Origin: Syntrophomonas sp. UBA1376
Lineage (GTDB): Bacteria > Bacillota > Syntrophomonadia > Syntrophomonadales > Syntrophomonadaceae
Direction of reading: 5' to 3'
DNA: 23,346 bases
Assembly: GCA_002305535.1 (NCBI GenBank)
Contig: DBRE01000100.1
Location: forward strand, 1,627-24,972
The position numbers and the translations under genes are program-made. Positions 15,167 through 22,707 of the stretch are shown here, piece by piece (positions within the stretch are counted from its first letter, which is position 1; the number at the start of each line of letters is the position of its first letter). Under the pieces are notes generated by a model. It saw only the letters and a program-made list of their open reading frames with translations, made no database searches and was not told the origin of the DNA.

Positions 15167-16094
15167 CCTCCTGGGGATTGGGCAGATATATCAAGGGGTT
15201 CAATGTCTGCTCCCATCTCATAATAGTAAAATGCAGGTGTGGTCCGGTGCTTCGGCCGGTGGTGCCCATGCGGGCAATCAGGTCTCCCTTTTTGACTTTA
15301 TCGCCTTCCTCAACTAGCAGTGCTGAATTATGTGAGTATTTGGTGGCAAAGCCATGATCGTGATTGATGATTATAGTGCGACCATATACCGGCTCCCAGC
15401 CTGCGAAGACCACCTGGCCGTCAGCAGCGGCCAGTATTTGGGTACCTGAATCATTAGCGATGTCAATCCCATCGTGGAAACTCTCGCTGCGCCCGCCAAA
15501 GGGCGACTTGCGCCAGCCATAAGTAGAGCTGATTTCCCCGGCAGCCGGCCACTGATTGGGCAAAGCCCGAAAATACTTGGTATCATTATTGACTCGCGCC
15601 AGTAAGTTATCTAGTTCTTTTTCCTGGAGATCCAGCTGGTTTTTCAACTGCTCAGCCAGTTTGAAGTGATCATCCACTACCCGTGCTTCCCGTTCCGGCC
15701 CACTCCCTCCCTGTCCACCCTTAGAAGATTCTGTGGTAATCGGAACATCATTCTGGATGCCCATCATTTTCTTGATATTCGCCTGCTTATTAGCCAGTCT
15801 TTCCTGTTGTTCCTCGATGGTTTTTATCTGTTCATCCATCATTTCGATGGTCTGATCTTTGCGCTGGCTTTCCTCTTTTATAGCTTCCAGTTTATTAAAA
15901 TCGGCTTGTTTAGATCCATAACTAGCCGCCAGGCCAAAGGAAGCTACTACAAAAAGTATGGCTATAACTGCCGTCAGGCGAAGAGTCCTATGGGAAACGC
16001 TAAAGCGAAGAGGTCGATCCACGCTTTGGGGTATAATAATCATGGTCAGGCGGGAAGACCCGCTTTTTGATTTAGTTTTCTTTAGGCTTTTCAT
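15159..16094 (-). CDS. Membrane-anchored M23 peptidoglycan endopeptidase
   Basis: Protein of 311 aa that should cut peptide cross-links outside the membrane. There is a basic cytoplasmic N-terminus, then one membrane helix at about 39-58 (LRLTAVIAILFVVASFGLAA). A coiled coil follows at about 64-112 (QRKDQTIEMMDEQIKTIEEQ), then a Gly/Ser linker and a second helical piece at about 141-171. The LytM/M23 domain starts near 184. Zinc ligands are H207 and D211 (FHDGID) and the HLH motif at 286-288 (TGPHLHFT), so the enzyme looks active. I chose ATG at 16094, 5 nt after GGGGA; the TTG at 16106 has no SD. The gene heads a minus-strand trio and is divergent from larC across 138 bp. Confidence 0.93.
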   Translation of the reverse strand: MKSLKKTKSKSGSSRLTMIIIPQSVDRPLRFSVSHRTLRLTAVIAILFVVASFGLAASYGSKQADFNKLEAIKEESQRKDQTIEMMDEQIKTIEEQQERLANKQANIKKMMGIQNDVPITTESSKGGQGGSGPEREARVVDDHFKLAEQLKNQLDLQEKELDNLLARVNNDTKYFRALPNQWPAAGEISSTYGWRKSPFGGRSESFHDGIDIANDSGTQILAAADGQVVFAGWEPVYGRTIIINHDHGFATKYSHNSALLVEEGDKVKKGDLIARMGTTGRSTGPHLHFTIMRWEQTLNPLIYLPNPQEDE

Positions 16095-16232
16095 ACTCGT
16101 CCCCAATATGGTTGAATATAATTACTTATTCTATTTGCCACTTAGCTCAGTTTGACCTTTTTTCTGAAATGATATCAGTGATTTGTGTTTTTGTAAAACT
16201 TGCTAAAATAATGAAATAAGGAGCCTATCGCC

Positions 16233-17426
16233 ATGAAAATATTATACCTGGATTGTTTTTCCGGAATATCCGGTGATATGTGGATAAGTTCTTTATTGGA
16301 TCTGGGACTATCTCTAGCAGACCTGTCACAGTACCTTGATCAGCTGGAGTTGCAAGCTGAGCTACAGCAGGAACGCTGTAGCATCTCGGGCATAACCGCC
16401 AGCCGTTTTGTGGTTAAGGCTCCCCCACATCTTCCCCTGCGCCACCTACATGACATTCAGGAAATCTTGACCCGCTTGAAGGATGCTACTGTTTGCCACC
16501 AGGCTAATATGGTTTTTTCGGCCTTAGCTGAAGTCGAAGCAAAAGTTCATGGTATCAGTGTGGATGCTGTTCATTTTCATGAAATCGGCGCCGTTGACAC
16601 TATCGTTGACGTGGTAGGTGTTTTATTTGGGTTACAACAGCTGAAAATTGAAGCTGTCTACGCTTCCCCCATCCCCTGGTCCAGAGGCTTTATTACTATC
16701 GACCACGGAATAGTTCCCCTGCCCGCGCCGGCTACTGCCGAACTATTGCGCGGCATTCCTTGTTATGGAGTAGAAGCCGATATTGAACTGGTCACCCCCA
16801 CCGGTGCTGCTCTGCTGAAGACCCTGGTAAAACAGTATGGCAACCTGCCTGCCTGTTCCCCACTAGCCATTGGTTATGGGGCCGGTTCTTTGCAGCGCTC
16901 CGATCAGAAGCCTAATATGCTAAGAGCCGTACTGGCTGAAGAATCTTCCTCCATACCCTCCCGGGAGCCTATAACCGTCCTGGAATGTGAGATCGACGAC
17001 ATGAATCCGGAGATGTTCTCCCATATTTTCGAAACCCTGGGTACAGATCCTCAAGTCAAAGACTTCTTTGTGACCAGCGTGCAAATGAAGAAAAACCGTC
17101 CTGGTTTTCTTTTGACCCTGCTGTGTGAGCCTGTCAATAGCCGTGCTTGGGCTGATTGGTTGCTGATAAACACCACATCCCTGGGAGTCAGGATATGTGA
17201 ACAACAGCGCTTGATATTGCCCCGTTCGGAGGTCACCATCTCTTCGCCCTGGGGGCCGATTCGCGCCAAGAAAGCCGTATTGCCTGATGGTTCGTTCCGC
17301 TGTAAGCCCGAATACGAAGACTGTGTTCGCATTGCCAAGCAATTTAACATCCCTCTATCCCAAGTTTATAGTGAATTGTCGCGGGACGGGGTTGTTGACA
17401 ACTATATTCTTACGAAGGAGGGATAA
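16233..17426 (+). CDS. larC: Nickel pincer cofactor biosynthesis protein LarC
   Basis: CTP-dependent nickel insertase that completes the Ni-pincer nucleotide cofactor of lactate racemase and other LarA-family enzymes. The 397-aa product shows the DUF111/LarC pattern: MKILYLDCFSGISGDMWISS (1-20), DAVHFHEIGAVDTIVDVVG (111-129), SPIPWSRGFITIDHGIVPLP, LVTPTGAALL (187-196) and the C-terminal ECEIDDMNPEMFSHIFETLG. In Lactobacillus plantarum larC is split and joined by frameshifting; here it is one continuous frame. ATG at 16233 has AAGGAG 9 nt upstream. No larA, larB or larE lies in this window, so cofactor use must be encoded elsewhere. I see no confident promoter in the 138-bp divergent gap. Confidence 0.93.
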   Translation: MKILYLDCFSGISGDMWISSLLDLGLSLADLSQYLDQLELQAELQQERCSISGITASRFVVKAPPHLPLRHLHDIQEILTRLKDATVCHQANMVFSALAEVEAKVHGISVDAVHFHEIGAVDTIVDVVGVLFGLQQLKIEAVYASPIPWSRGFITIDHGIVPLPAPATAELLRGIPCYGVEADIELVTPTGAALLKTLVKQYGNLPACSPLAIGYGAGSLQRSDQKPNMLRAVLAEESSSIPSREPITVLECEIDDMNPEMFSHIFETLGTDPQVKDFFVTSVQMKKNRPGFLLTLLCEPVNSRAWADWLLINTTSLGVRICEQQRLILPRSEVTISSPWGPIRAKKAVLPDGSFRCKPEYEDCVRIAKQFNIPLSQVYSELSRDGVVDNYILTKEG

Positions 17427-17427
17427 G

Positions 17428-17598
17428 ATGAAAAGAGGATTGCTGGCCGTAAGCTTTTTCTTTATGATTTTAACTTTTATAGGCATAGGATATGTCTTCT
17501 CCACAAACGGTCAGGCCAACGCCGGCTATGCAATTATCCCCATGTTATTGGCACTGGTAAGCCTCACAGCTTATCGTCTACATAAGCATAACAGCTAA
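17428..17598 (+). CDS. Small two-helix membrane protein, unknown function
   Basis: A 56-aa hypothetical. Two hydrophobic segments, about 4-24 (GLLAVSFFFMILTFIGIGYV) and 33-49 (GYAIIPMLLALVSLTAY), are joined by a short polar turn (STNGQANA). The tail is basic (RLHKHNS). The ATG at 17428 lies 1 nt after the larC stop, and AAGGAGG, at 6 nt spacing, is built into the last larC codons. The strong SD and tight coupling argue that it is a real gene co-expressed with larC. I do not recognise the family. Confidence 0.72.
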   Translation: MKRGLLAVSFFFMILTFIGIGYVFSTNGQANAGYAIIPMLLALVSLTAYRLHKHNS

Positions 17599-17664
17599 AC
17601 AGTAGGAGCTTTTGACGGGGATGGGTTGTTGTTTAACTCTTTTGCAACGAGAGGAGATAGACCA

Positions 17665-18363
17665 TTGAAAACCATAGGATTGATTGGCGGAATGAGCTGG
17701 GAAAGTACGGTCACATACTATCAGATCATTAATACGGTGGTTAAAGAACAGTTAGGTGGCTTCCATTCAGCGCAATGTTTATTGTATAGTGTGGATTTTC
17801 ATGAAATTGAAGAGTGCCAGTCCAACGGGGACTGGGAGAAGGGCGCTGCTATCCTGGCAGATGCCGCCCGGCGGTTGGAAAGAGGCGGAGCCGATTTTAT
17901 AGCGATCTGTACTAACACAATGCACAAAGTAGCTGATTCTGTCCAGGAGGCCGTGTCCATCCCGCTCTTACATATCGCCGACGCTACTGTTCAGGAGTTA
18001 CAAAAGAACCATATTGCCACAGCAGCCTTATTAGGAACCCAATACACCATGGAACAGGATTTTTATAAATCAAAACTGCACCAAGCGGGCCTCAAGGTAA
18101 TAGTTCCTGAGGAAGATGATAGAAAAACTATCAATTACATAATCTATAATGAACTCTGCTCCGGTATAATTAAAGAAAATTCCCGGCAGTCAGTTCTTCG
18201 CATCATCAGCGAACTAGCGGAGGAGGGCGCACAGGGCATAATACTGGGGTGTACGGAAATAGGTCTGTTGGTCCATCAAAAGGATACTGCGGTTCCCCTG
18301 TTTGACACAGCACTTATCCACGCCCAAAGAGCCGCTCTTTATGCTCTCGACAGGTCGATCTGA
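17665..18363 (+). CDS. Aspartate/glutamate racemase family protein
   Basis: PLP-independent racemase fold, 232 aa. The N-terminus KTIGLIGGMSWESTVTYYQ (2-20) is the usual signature of the broad-specificity amino acid racemase group (YgeA/aspartate racemase type). The two catalytic-cysteine blocks are ICTNTMHK (mid-protein) and ILGCTEIGLL (near the C-terminus), both intact. I choose TTG at 17665 because GAGGAGA lies 7 nt upstream; a frame from 17626 would add 13 unrelated residues. D-amino acid or D-aspartate production is likely but the substrate is not readable. It lies 66 bp after the small membrane gene, so it may share the larC transcript. Confidence 0.9.
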   Translation: MKTIGLIGGMSWESTVTYYQIINTVVKEQLGGFHSAQCLLYSVDFHEIEECQSNGDWEKGAAILADAARRLERGGADFIAICTNTMHKVADSVQEAVSIPLLHIADATVQELQKNHIATAALLGTQYTMEQDFYKSKLHQAGLKVIVPEEDDRKTINYIIYNELCSGIIKENSRQSVLRIISELAEEGAQGIILGCTEIGLLVHQKDTAVPLFDTALIHAQRAALYALDRSI

Positions 18364-18387
18364 GACCGGGCCAATGAAAGATCGACC
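18353..18387 (+). terminator. Inverted repeat overlapping the racemase stop codon
   Basis: GGTCGATCT (18353-18361) and AGATCGACC (18379-18387) form a perfect 9-bp stem with a 17-nt loop that contains the rest of the TGA stop and GACCGGGCC. No T tract follows, so intrinsic termination is doubtful; it may protect the mRNA end. Confidence 0.35.
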
Positions 18388-18440
18388 CTGACCAGCAAGC
18401 AAGACCCTATTAAATTGACAAGAAAAGAGTAGCCGCGCCA

Positions 18441-19565
18441 ATGGGAACTGTTATCACCACTGACATGCTAGCAATTATTACTCTATGTTTTACAATCGGT
18501 TTGGCCAAGCGTAACTTGGTTATCAACCATGATAAGAACAGAGTATATATTGCCGCTGCCCTGATTACTATCATAATTCTGCTGCTGGAAATCGCGACAC
18601 TTCTTCTGGTTCAACATACCAATTCAAGCTTAGTGATTATCCACCGATTAGCCAACGTTCTCGGTTTCGCTCTGTCCCCTTTAGTGGCTTATATTCTTTT
18701 AAACTTTAACCTGGACATGTCTATAGGCCATGTGCAGCGCCGTTTTTTGCGTTTACCCTTGTATGTTAATGGCCTTATCTGCATTCTCAGTTATAAAACC
18801 GGCTGGATCTTCTATGTTGATGCTTATAATCAATACTCCCGGGGCGACTTGTTCCTATTGCCCACGATTATAAGTGTGTTTTACTTCACATTGATAATAA
18901 TCACCATAACTCGAAACAACCTGGATTATGATACTGAAGACAAAATAATCATAATACCAATTATATTAATCCCTATACTGGGTACAGCGGTACAGATCAT
19001 CTTCCCCGATGTGATCTGCCTTTGGGCTAGCATTTCCGTATCCCTGCTGCTGTACTATATCTTTCTGCGGGAACTGCAGTTTAAGTATGATCCTCAAACC
19101 GGCGTAAAAAATCGTGCTGCTTTTGAAAGAGAAATGAAACGCTACTTAAAAAATGATATAACCGCTGCTGTTGTCATGTTTGATCTTAATAACCTGAAAA
19201 CAACTAACGATAGATTCGGTCACGAAGCCGGTGACAATGAGATTTTTTATGCCGCCAAAATAATTCAGGCCAGCTTTCTGGGCATCGGTCAGACCTTCCG
19301 GATTGGTGGTGATGAGTTTTGCGTTATCTGCCGGGAAGTAAACCAGGAGACCTTGGACTCGGTCCTGGCCGAGTTGGATCACATGTTAAATATCATTAAT
19401 CAAAACCGCACCAGTAAGATCACGCTCGCCTATGGCTATGCTTTTTACACCCAAGAGCAAGGTACAAGTATATATTCCACCCTCGCCCAAGCCGATAAAG
19501 CCATGTATACCCACAAAGCCAAATTGAAGGGGTTTTATGGCAGAAGAAGAGATGCTGAGGATTAG
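18441..19565 (+). CDS. Membrane-bound diguanylate cyclase
   Basis: Protein of 374 aa that should make c-di-GMP from two GTP. The N-terminal half (about 8-209) has roughly seven hydrophobic helices, an integral sensor similar in layout to 7TM sensor modules. The cyclase domain starts at about 213 with FKYDPQTGVKNRAAFEREM. The metal Asp248 is in VVMFDLNNLK; NDRFGHEAGD (256-265) and the active-site GGDEF (289-293) follow. The usual inhibitory I-site RxxD before GGDEF is absent (the sequence there is LGIGQTFRI), so product inhibition at that site is unlikely. ATG at 18441 has no strong SD, only a distant AAAAGAG, which makes the start uncertain. The signal sensed is unknown. Confidence 0.9.
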   Translation: MGTVITTDMLAIITLCFTIGLAKRNLVINHDKNRVYIAAALITIIILLLEIATLLLVQHTNSSLVIIHRLANVLGFALSPLVAYILLNFNLDMSIGHVQRRFLRLPLYVNGLICILSYKTGWIFYVDAYNQYSRGDLFLLPTIISVFYFTLIIITITRNNLDYDTEDKIIIIPIILIPILGTAVQIIFPDVICLWASISVSLLLYYIFLRELQFKYDPQTGVKNRAAFEREMKRYLKNDITAAVVMFDLNNLKTTNDRFGHEAGDNEIFYAAKIIQASFLGIGQTFRIGGDEFCVICREVNQETLDSVLAELDHMLNIINQNRTSKITLAYGYAFYTQEQGTSIYSTLAQADKAMYTHKAKLKGFYGRRRDAED

Positions 19566-19636
19566 ATCAAGTAGTGGTGATAAAACCATTGTATCTTGCC
19601 AAACCACGCATTTAATTCCTGTCTGTTATGCTGTCA

Positions 19637-19665
19637 TTATCACTCCAGACATATAATGGTATAAT
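19637..19665 (+). promoter_or_regulatory. Sigma-A promoter cut off from its gene by the IS element
   Basis: TTATCA (19637-19642), 17 nt, then a perfect TATAAT (19660-19665); a second TATAAT lies 8 bp upstream (19652-19657). The predicted start, about 19672, is just before the IS target duplication at 19678. Before the insertion it would have read into the leader now at 21952-22072 and the DUF3795 gene. It may now drive transcription into istA. Confidence 0.55.
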
Positions 19666-19677
19666 ATGGTATCGGTC

Positions 19678-19684
19678 ATTAGGA
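19678..19684. repeat. Target-site duplication, left copy
   Basis: ATTAGGA, directly before the TGT end of the IS. An identical copy follows the right end at 21945-21951. Seven base pairs is within the range reported for IS21-family elements. Confidence 0.9.
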
Positions 19685-19733
19685 TGTCTATGGCAAAATA
19701 AAAATACAGCGAATGGCAAGTTAAAAATACAGC
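19685..19733 (+). repeat. IS left end with two tandem transposase-binding repeats
   Basis: Two imperfect direct copies share the core ATGGCAA...TAAAAATACAGC: the outer ends at 19710, the inner spans 19712-19733. IS21 elements typically carry several such subterminal repeats, at least two on the left. The inner copy is closer to the right end (GGCAAGT) than the outer copy is. Confidence 0.85.
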
Positions 19734-19825
19734 AGTAAAATGGAAAAAATCATCGCCAGCACCCTTAAAATATACTACCCTTTTGTTTGCAAGGACAAAG
19801 GGGGTAGGAAGAAAGGATGCTAACG

Positions 19826-21322
19826 ATGATTCAAAGATATCATATCAAACACCAAAGCTTCCATAAAGGGAAATCCCTGAGGAGTATTGCAAAAGAGACT
19901 GGGCATGACTTCAGAACCGTAAAGAAGTACTCCGAAGAAACTGATTTCAATGAGAAAGCAAAACCCAAAAGAGGGCGGCCTTCCAAGCTTGATCCAGTTA
20001 AGCCAATCATAGATACCTGGCTCATAGAAGACATGAACCGGCCAGTTAAGCAGCGCCATACAGGAACCCGAATCTATGAACGACTGCGTAATGAACATGG
20101 AGATATATTTAATGCTTGTGAAAGAACTGTACGAGCTTATGTAGCTGCCAAGAAAAAGGAACTTTACGGAGAAAAAGAAGGCTTTCTTCCCCTGGAACAT
20201 CCGCCCGGTGAAGCCCAGGTGGACTTTGGTGAGATCGTCATGATTGAGCAAGGCAAGAAAGTCAAAGGATATGAACTGGTACTCTCCTTGCCTTACAGCA
20301 ATGCCGGATATCCTCAGGTATTCCGGGGCCAAAACCAAGAATGCCTGTTAACTGGATTAAGGGATATATTCGAACATTTGAGGCACGTTCCCCGGGTTAT
20401 CTGGTTTGACAACCTGTCAGCAGCTGTTGCTGGTATTGGGGATAAAGGGAACCGTAAACTAGTGGATCAGTTCTACCGATTTGCGCTTCATTATGGCTTT
20501 AAGGTACAGTTTTGCAACCCCGGTAAAGGTCATGAAAAAGGTCATGTTGAAAACAAGGTAGGCTACAGTCGCAGAAACTTCTTCGTACCTGAACCGAGCT
20601 TTGACGATATTCAAGCGTTTAACCATGGGCTTTTTGCCGTGGCAGAAAAAGACCACCGCCGAAAACACTACTCCAAAGGATTGGAAATATCAGAACTGCT
20701 CAAAGAAGACATTGCAGCCATGTTACCCCTTCCGACCAAACCCTTTGAGATAGGCCGTACAGAAAAGCAGGTGGCCAATAAATATGGTAAAGTGCGCTGT
20801 GAAGGTAATATATATTCCGTTTCTCCCCAGGTGGCAGGAAAAGAAGTATACATAAAACTAAGAGCCCACCATATAGAGATACTGAATGAACACTATCAGT
20901 CAATCGTAACTCATAAGCGGCTATATGGTCAGGGACAGGAAGTTATGGACTGGCTGCCCTATCTGAGTACATTAGCTAAACGCCCTAATGCTTTGAAATA
21001 CACCAGTTTTTATCATGAACTACCTGATCCTTGGCAGGAATACCTAGCAGACTTAACTTATGAGGAAAAAAAGAAAAGTCTTCGCTTGCTGGTCCGAATG
21101 ATTACGGAAACAGACATGGATACTGCCACCATCTGTTTGCTGGAAACTTTGGATTCGGGCAAAGTGGATGCCGATAGCATTCTATTAAGTTGTCGAAGAT
21201 TAACCGAACCCACTTTTAATGATTTTTTACCGCTAATATCTGCCGGCATAAATTCACCGGCAATATTTACACCTGATCTGACCTGCTATGATGTTTTTCT
21301 GAAAGCAGGTGAGAATAAATGA
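19826..21322 (+). CDS. istA: IS21-family transposase IstA
   Basis: DDE transposase of 498 aa (from ATG 19826) that cuts and joins the IS ends with help of IstB. An N-terminal helix-turn-helix is seen at KSLRSIAKETGHDFRTVKKY, and a basic linker (KPKRGRPSK) follows. The catalytic core has Asp133 in EAQVDFGEI, Asp195 in VIWFDNLSAAV and Glu242 in KGHEKGHVENKVG. A C-terminal region carries YSVSPQVAGKEVYIK. I favour ATG 19826 (AAAGGA 8 nt upstream) over ATG 19817, which AAAGG abuts directly and which would give 501 aa. The stop overlaps the istB start (ATGA). Confidence 0.94.
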   Translation: MIQRYHIKHQSFHKGKSLRSIAKETGHDFRTVKKYSEETDFNEKAKPKRGRPSKLDPVKPIIDTWLIEDMNRPVKQRHTGTRIYERLRNEHGDIFNACERTVRAYVAAKKKELYGEKEGFLPLEHPPGEAQVDFGEIVMIEQGKKVKGYELVLSLPYSNAGYPQVFRGQNQECLLTGLRDIFEHLRHVPRVIWFDNLSAAVAGIGDKGNRKLVDQFYRFALHYGFKVQFCNPGKGHEKGHVENKVGYSRRNFFVPEPSFDDIQAFNHGLFAVAEKDHRRKHYSKGLEISELLKEDIAAMLPLPTKPFEIGRTEKQVANKYGKVRCEGNIYSVSPQVAGKEVYIKLRAHHIEILNEHYQSIVTHKRLYGQGQEVMDWLPYLSTLAKRPNALKYTSFYHELPDPWQEYLADLTYEEKKKSLRLLVRMITETDMDTATICLLETLDSGKVDADSILLSCRRLTEPTFNDFLPLISAGINSPAIFTPDLTCYDVFLKAGENK

Positions 21323-21882
21323 AAGAGCTTATCAAGGATGTAATTAAAACTTTTCACGGCTATAGTTTTGATCATATAGAAATACCGACTTCTATTCCGA
21401 TAGATGATTTGAAAACTGCTAAATTGCTGGAACGCAAGGAAAATCTAATCCTTTACGGACCGGTGGGGACCGGTAAAACCCATATGGCTACCGCCATTGG
21501 GGTGGAAGCCTGTAATCAAGGAAAGAAGGTGAGATTTAACAGAACATCAGCCCTGGTTAATGATTTAAATGACGCTAAAACAGCAGGAAATCTGGGCAAG
21601 ATGCTCAAACAGTTATCCAAGCTTGATTTACTAATTTGTGATGAATGGGGCTACATACCCCTGGATCGCCAGGGCGCTCAGCTACTCTTTCAGGTGGTAG
21701 CTGACTGCTATGAAAAACGTAGCATTATTATTACCACTAACCTAGAATTCAGTAAATGGAACGGCATATTCTACGATGAGAAACTAACCAGTGCGATTAT
21801 TGACCGCTTGATTCACCACAGCCATCTGCTGGTTTTTGGTGGACAAAGCTACCGACTCACTCATTCCACTATCAGGAAATAA
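21319..21882 (+). CDS. istB: IS21-family helper ATPase IstB
   Basis: AAA+ ATPase of 187 aa that selects target DNA and stimulates IstA. Walker A is GPVGTGKTH (47-55), Walker B LLICDEWGYIPLD, and the sensor region IIITTNLEFSKW. SAIIDRLIHHSHLLVFGGQS matches the family C-terminus. Most IstB proteins are near 250 aa; the stretch before Walker A is about 45 residues here instead of about 90-100, so the N-terminal helical domain is reduced. Open frame and coupling to istA suggest that it is functional rather than truncated. Confidence 0.92.
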   Translation: MKELIKDVIKTFHGYSFDHIEIPTSIPIDDLKTAKLLERKENLILYGPVGTGKTHMATAIGVEACNQGKKVRFNRTSALVNDLNDAKTAGNLGKMLKQLSKLDLLICDEWGYIPLDRQGAQLLFQVVADCYEKRSIIITTNLEFSKWNGIFYDEKLTSAIIDRLIHHSHLLVFGGQSYRLTHSTIRK

Positions 21883-21918
21883 TGGAACTAAGGGTGCTGG
21901 ATTTATTTTTTGCCGTTT

Positions 21919-21944
21919 GCTGTATTTTTTACTTGCCAAAAACA
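21919..21944 (-). repeat. IS right terminal repeat
   Basis: Read on the minus strand it starts TGTTTTTGGCAAGT and ends AATACAGC, matching the left end at 21 of 26 positions. Only one copy of the binding core is seen on this side, against two on the left. Confidence 0.88.
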
Positions 21945-21951
21945 ATTAGGA
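21945..21951. repeat. Target-site duplication, right copy
   Basis: ATTAGGA, identical to 19678-19684, directly after the ACA end of the IS. Confidence 0.9.
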
Positions 21952-22072
21952 CTGATTTCGCTCTTGAGTGCTGAAGAGGTTTGGGGGTTTGTCATCAACA
22001 AATAAGGGTGCCTTTTATGGCACGGCAAGTCCCCCTTCGGCAGGCAAGTGCCACCAAACGGAGGGTTGCCCA
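21952..22072 (+). promoter_or_regulatory. Structured 5' leader of the DUF3795 gene (candidate cis-regulatory RNA)
   Basis: GTTTGG (about 21984) can close with CCAAAC immediately before the SD GGAGGG. Inside are a TTTGT/ACAAA hairpin and a GTGCC/GGCAC hairpin. A second GTGCC, just before ACCAAAC, competes for the same GGCAC, so two mutually exclusive folds exist. GGCAAGT occurs twice. Rejoined to the promoter at 19637-19665 the leader would be about 134 nt. It matches no riboswitch class I recognise. Confidence 0.4.
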
Positions 22073-22624
22073 ATGAAAGACTATCAAAGGCCTTATCCTT
22101 TGTTTTCCCTGTGCGGCTTAAATTGCGGTTTATGTCCTATGCATCTGGGCAAGTATTGTCCGGGCTGCGGTGGTGGAGAGGGACATCAATCTTGTGCCAT
22201 CGTAAAATGCAGTCAGCAGCATGGTACAATCGAATACTGCTACCTGTGTGATGAATACCCTTGCCAAAAGTATGAGGGCGTAACCCTCTTTGACTCCTTT
22301 ATCACTCATAAAAATATGCTGAAGGATTTTGAAAAGATCAAAGCTATTGGATTGGAAGCCTATCAAACGGAGCTTGATGAGAAAATAGCTATACTTCAGC
22401 ACCTGCTCGCTAATTTCAATGACGGACGACGCAAAAGCTTTTTTTGTACGGCCGTCAACCTCTTAGATCTGCAGGATATCAAAGATGTATTGGCACAAAT
22501 AGAAGAGGAGATCCAGCCGGATATGTCCTTAAAAGAGAAGTCGACAACTGCCGTAAGTCTGTTCCAGTCTACTGCCGAAAAGCGCGGCATATCGCTAAAG
22601 TTAAATAAAAAGGAACGCAGATAA
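22073..22624 (+). CDS. Cysteine-rich DUF3795 family protein
   Basis: Protein of 183 aa. The first 65 residues hold ten cysteines: Cys14, 18, 21, 29, 32 (LCGLNCGLCPM, YCPGCGGG) and Cys41, 46, 56, 59, 64 (SCAIVKC, YCYLCDEYPC). This is the pattern of DUF3795 proteins and suggests one or more zinc or iron-sulfur sites. The rest (about 70-183) is helical and charged, with no cysteine cluster. ATG 22073 has GGAGGG 7 nt upstream; an open frame from 21968 has no SD. The biochemical role of the family is unknown to me; it is common in strict anaerobes. An IS has separated it from its probable promoter. Confidence 0.85.
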   Translation: MKDYQRPYPLFSLCGLNCGLCPMHLGKYCPGCGGGEGHQSCAIVKCSQQHGTIEYCYLCDEYPCQKYEGVTLFDSFITHKNMLKDFEKIKAIGLEAYQTELDEKIAILQHLLANFNDGRRKSFFCTAVNLLDLQDIKDVLAQIEEEIQPDMSLKEKSTTAVSLFQSTAEKRGISLKLNKKERR

Positions 22625-22707
22625 TAGTAGTTATTTGTTCTTACTTTCGTGAATTCCAATAATGGCACCAATGCCAGCTCCAATGACCATCCTTTCGGAA
22701 TTATTAT

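Larger units (their letters stand above)
19685..21944 (+). mobile_element. Complete IS21-family insertion sequence (2260 bp)
   Basis: The element carries istA and istB overlapping by 4 bp, ends in TGT...ACA and is flanked by a perfect 7-bp direct repeat. The outermost 26 bp at each end match inversely at 21 positions. A further perfect 12-bp inverted pair CCAGCACCCTTA lies inside (19756-19767 and 21889-21900). Both frames are open, with the expected catalytic motifs, so it looks recently inserted and possibly active. The sharply defined ends and duplication argue against a decayed copy. Confidence 0.94.

Noticed and set aside
16107..16232. Promoters in the larC/M23 divergent gap
   Set aside because: TTGACC (16152) and TAAAAT (16204) occur, but no pair has correct spacing and two good boxes on either strand.
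21952..22072. T-box or cobalamin-type leader before the DUF3795 gene
   Set aside because: AAGGGTG and GGCACGGC loosely recall the T-box sequence, but the conserved GGTACCGCG is missing; the cobalamin GCCACTG box is also absent.
342..22624. Selenoprotein gene with in-frame TGA
   Set aside because: Every recognised gene has its expected length and ends at a normal stop; none resumes family similarity after a TGA.
22631..22690. Minus-strand 19-codon frame encoding VIGAGIGAIIG and ESKNK
   Set aside because: It looks like a glycine-zipper helix but is very short, and the only AAAGG touches the ATG directly. It may be the tail of a decayed gene; not enough to call.
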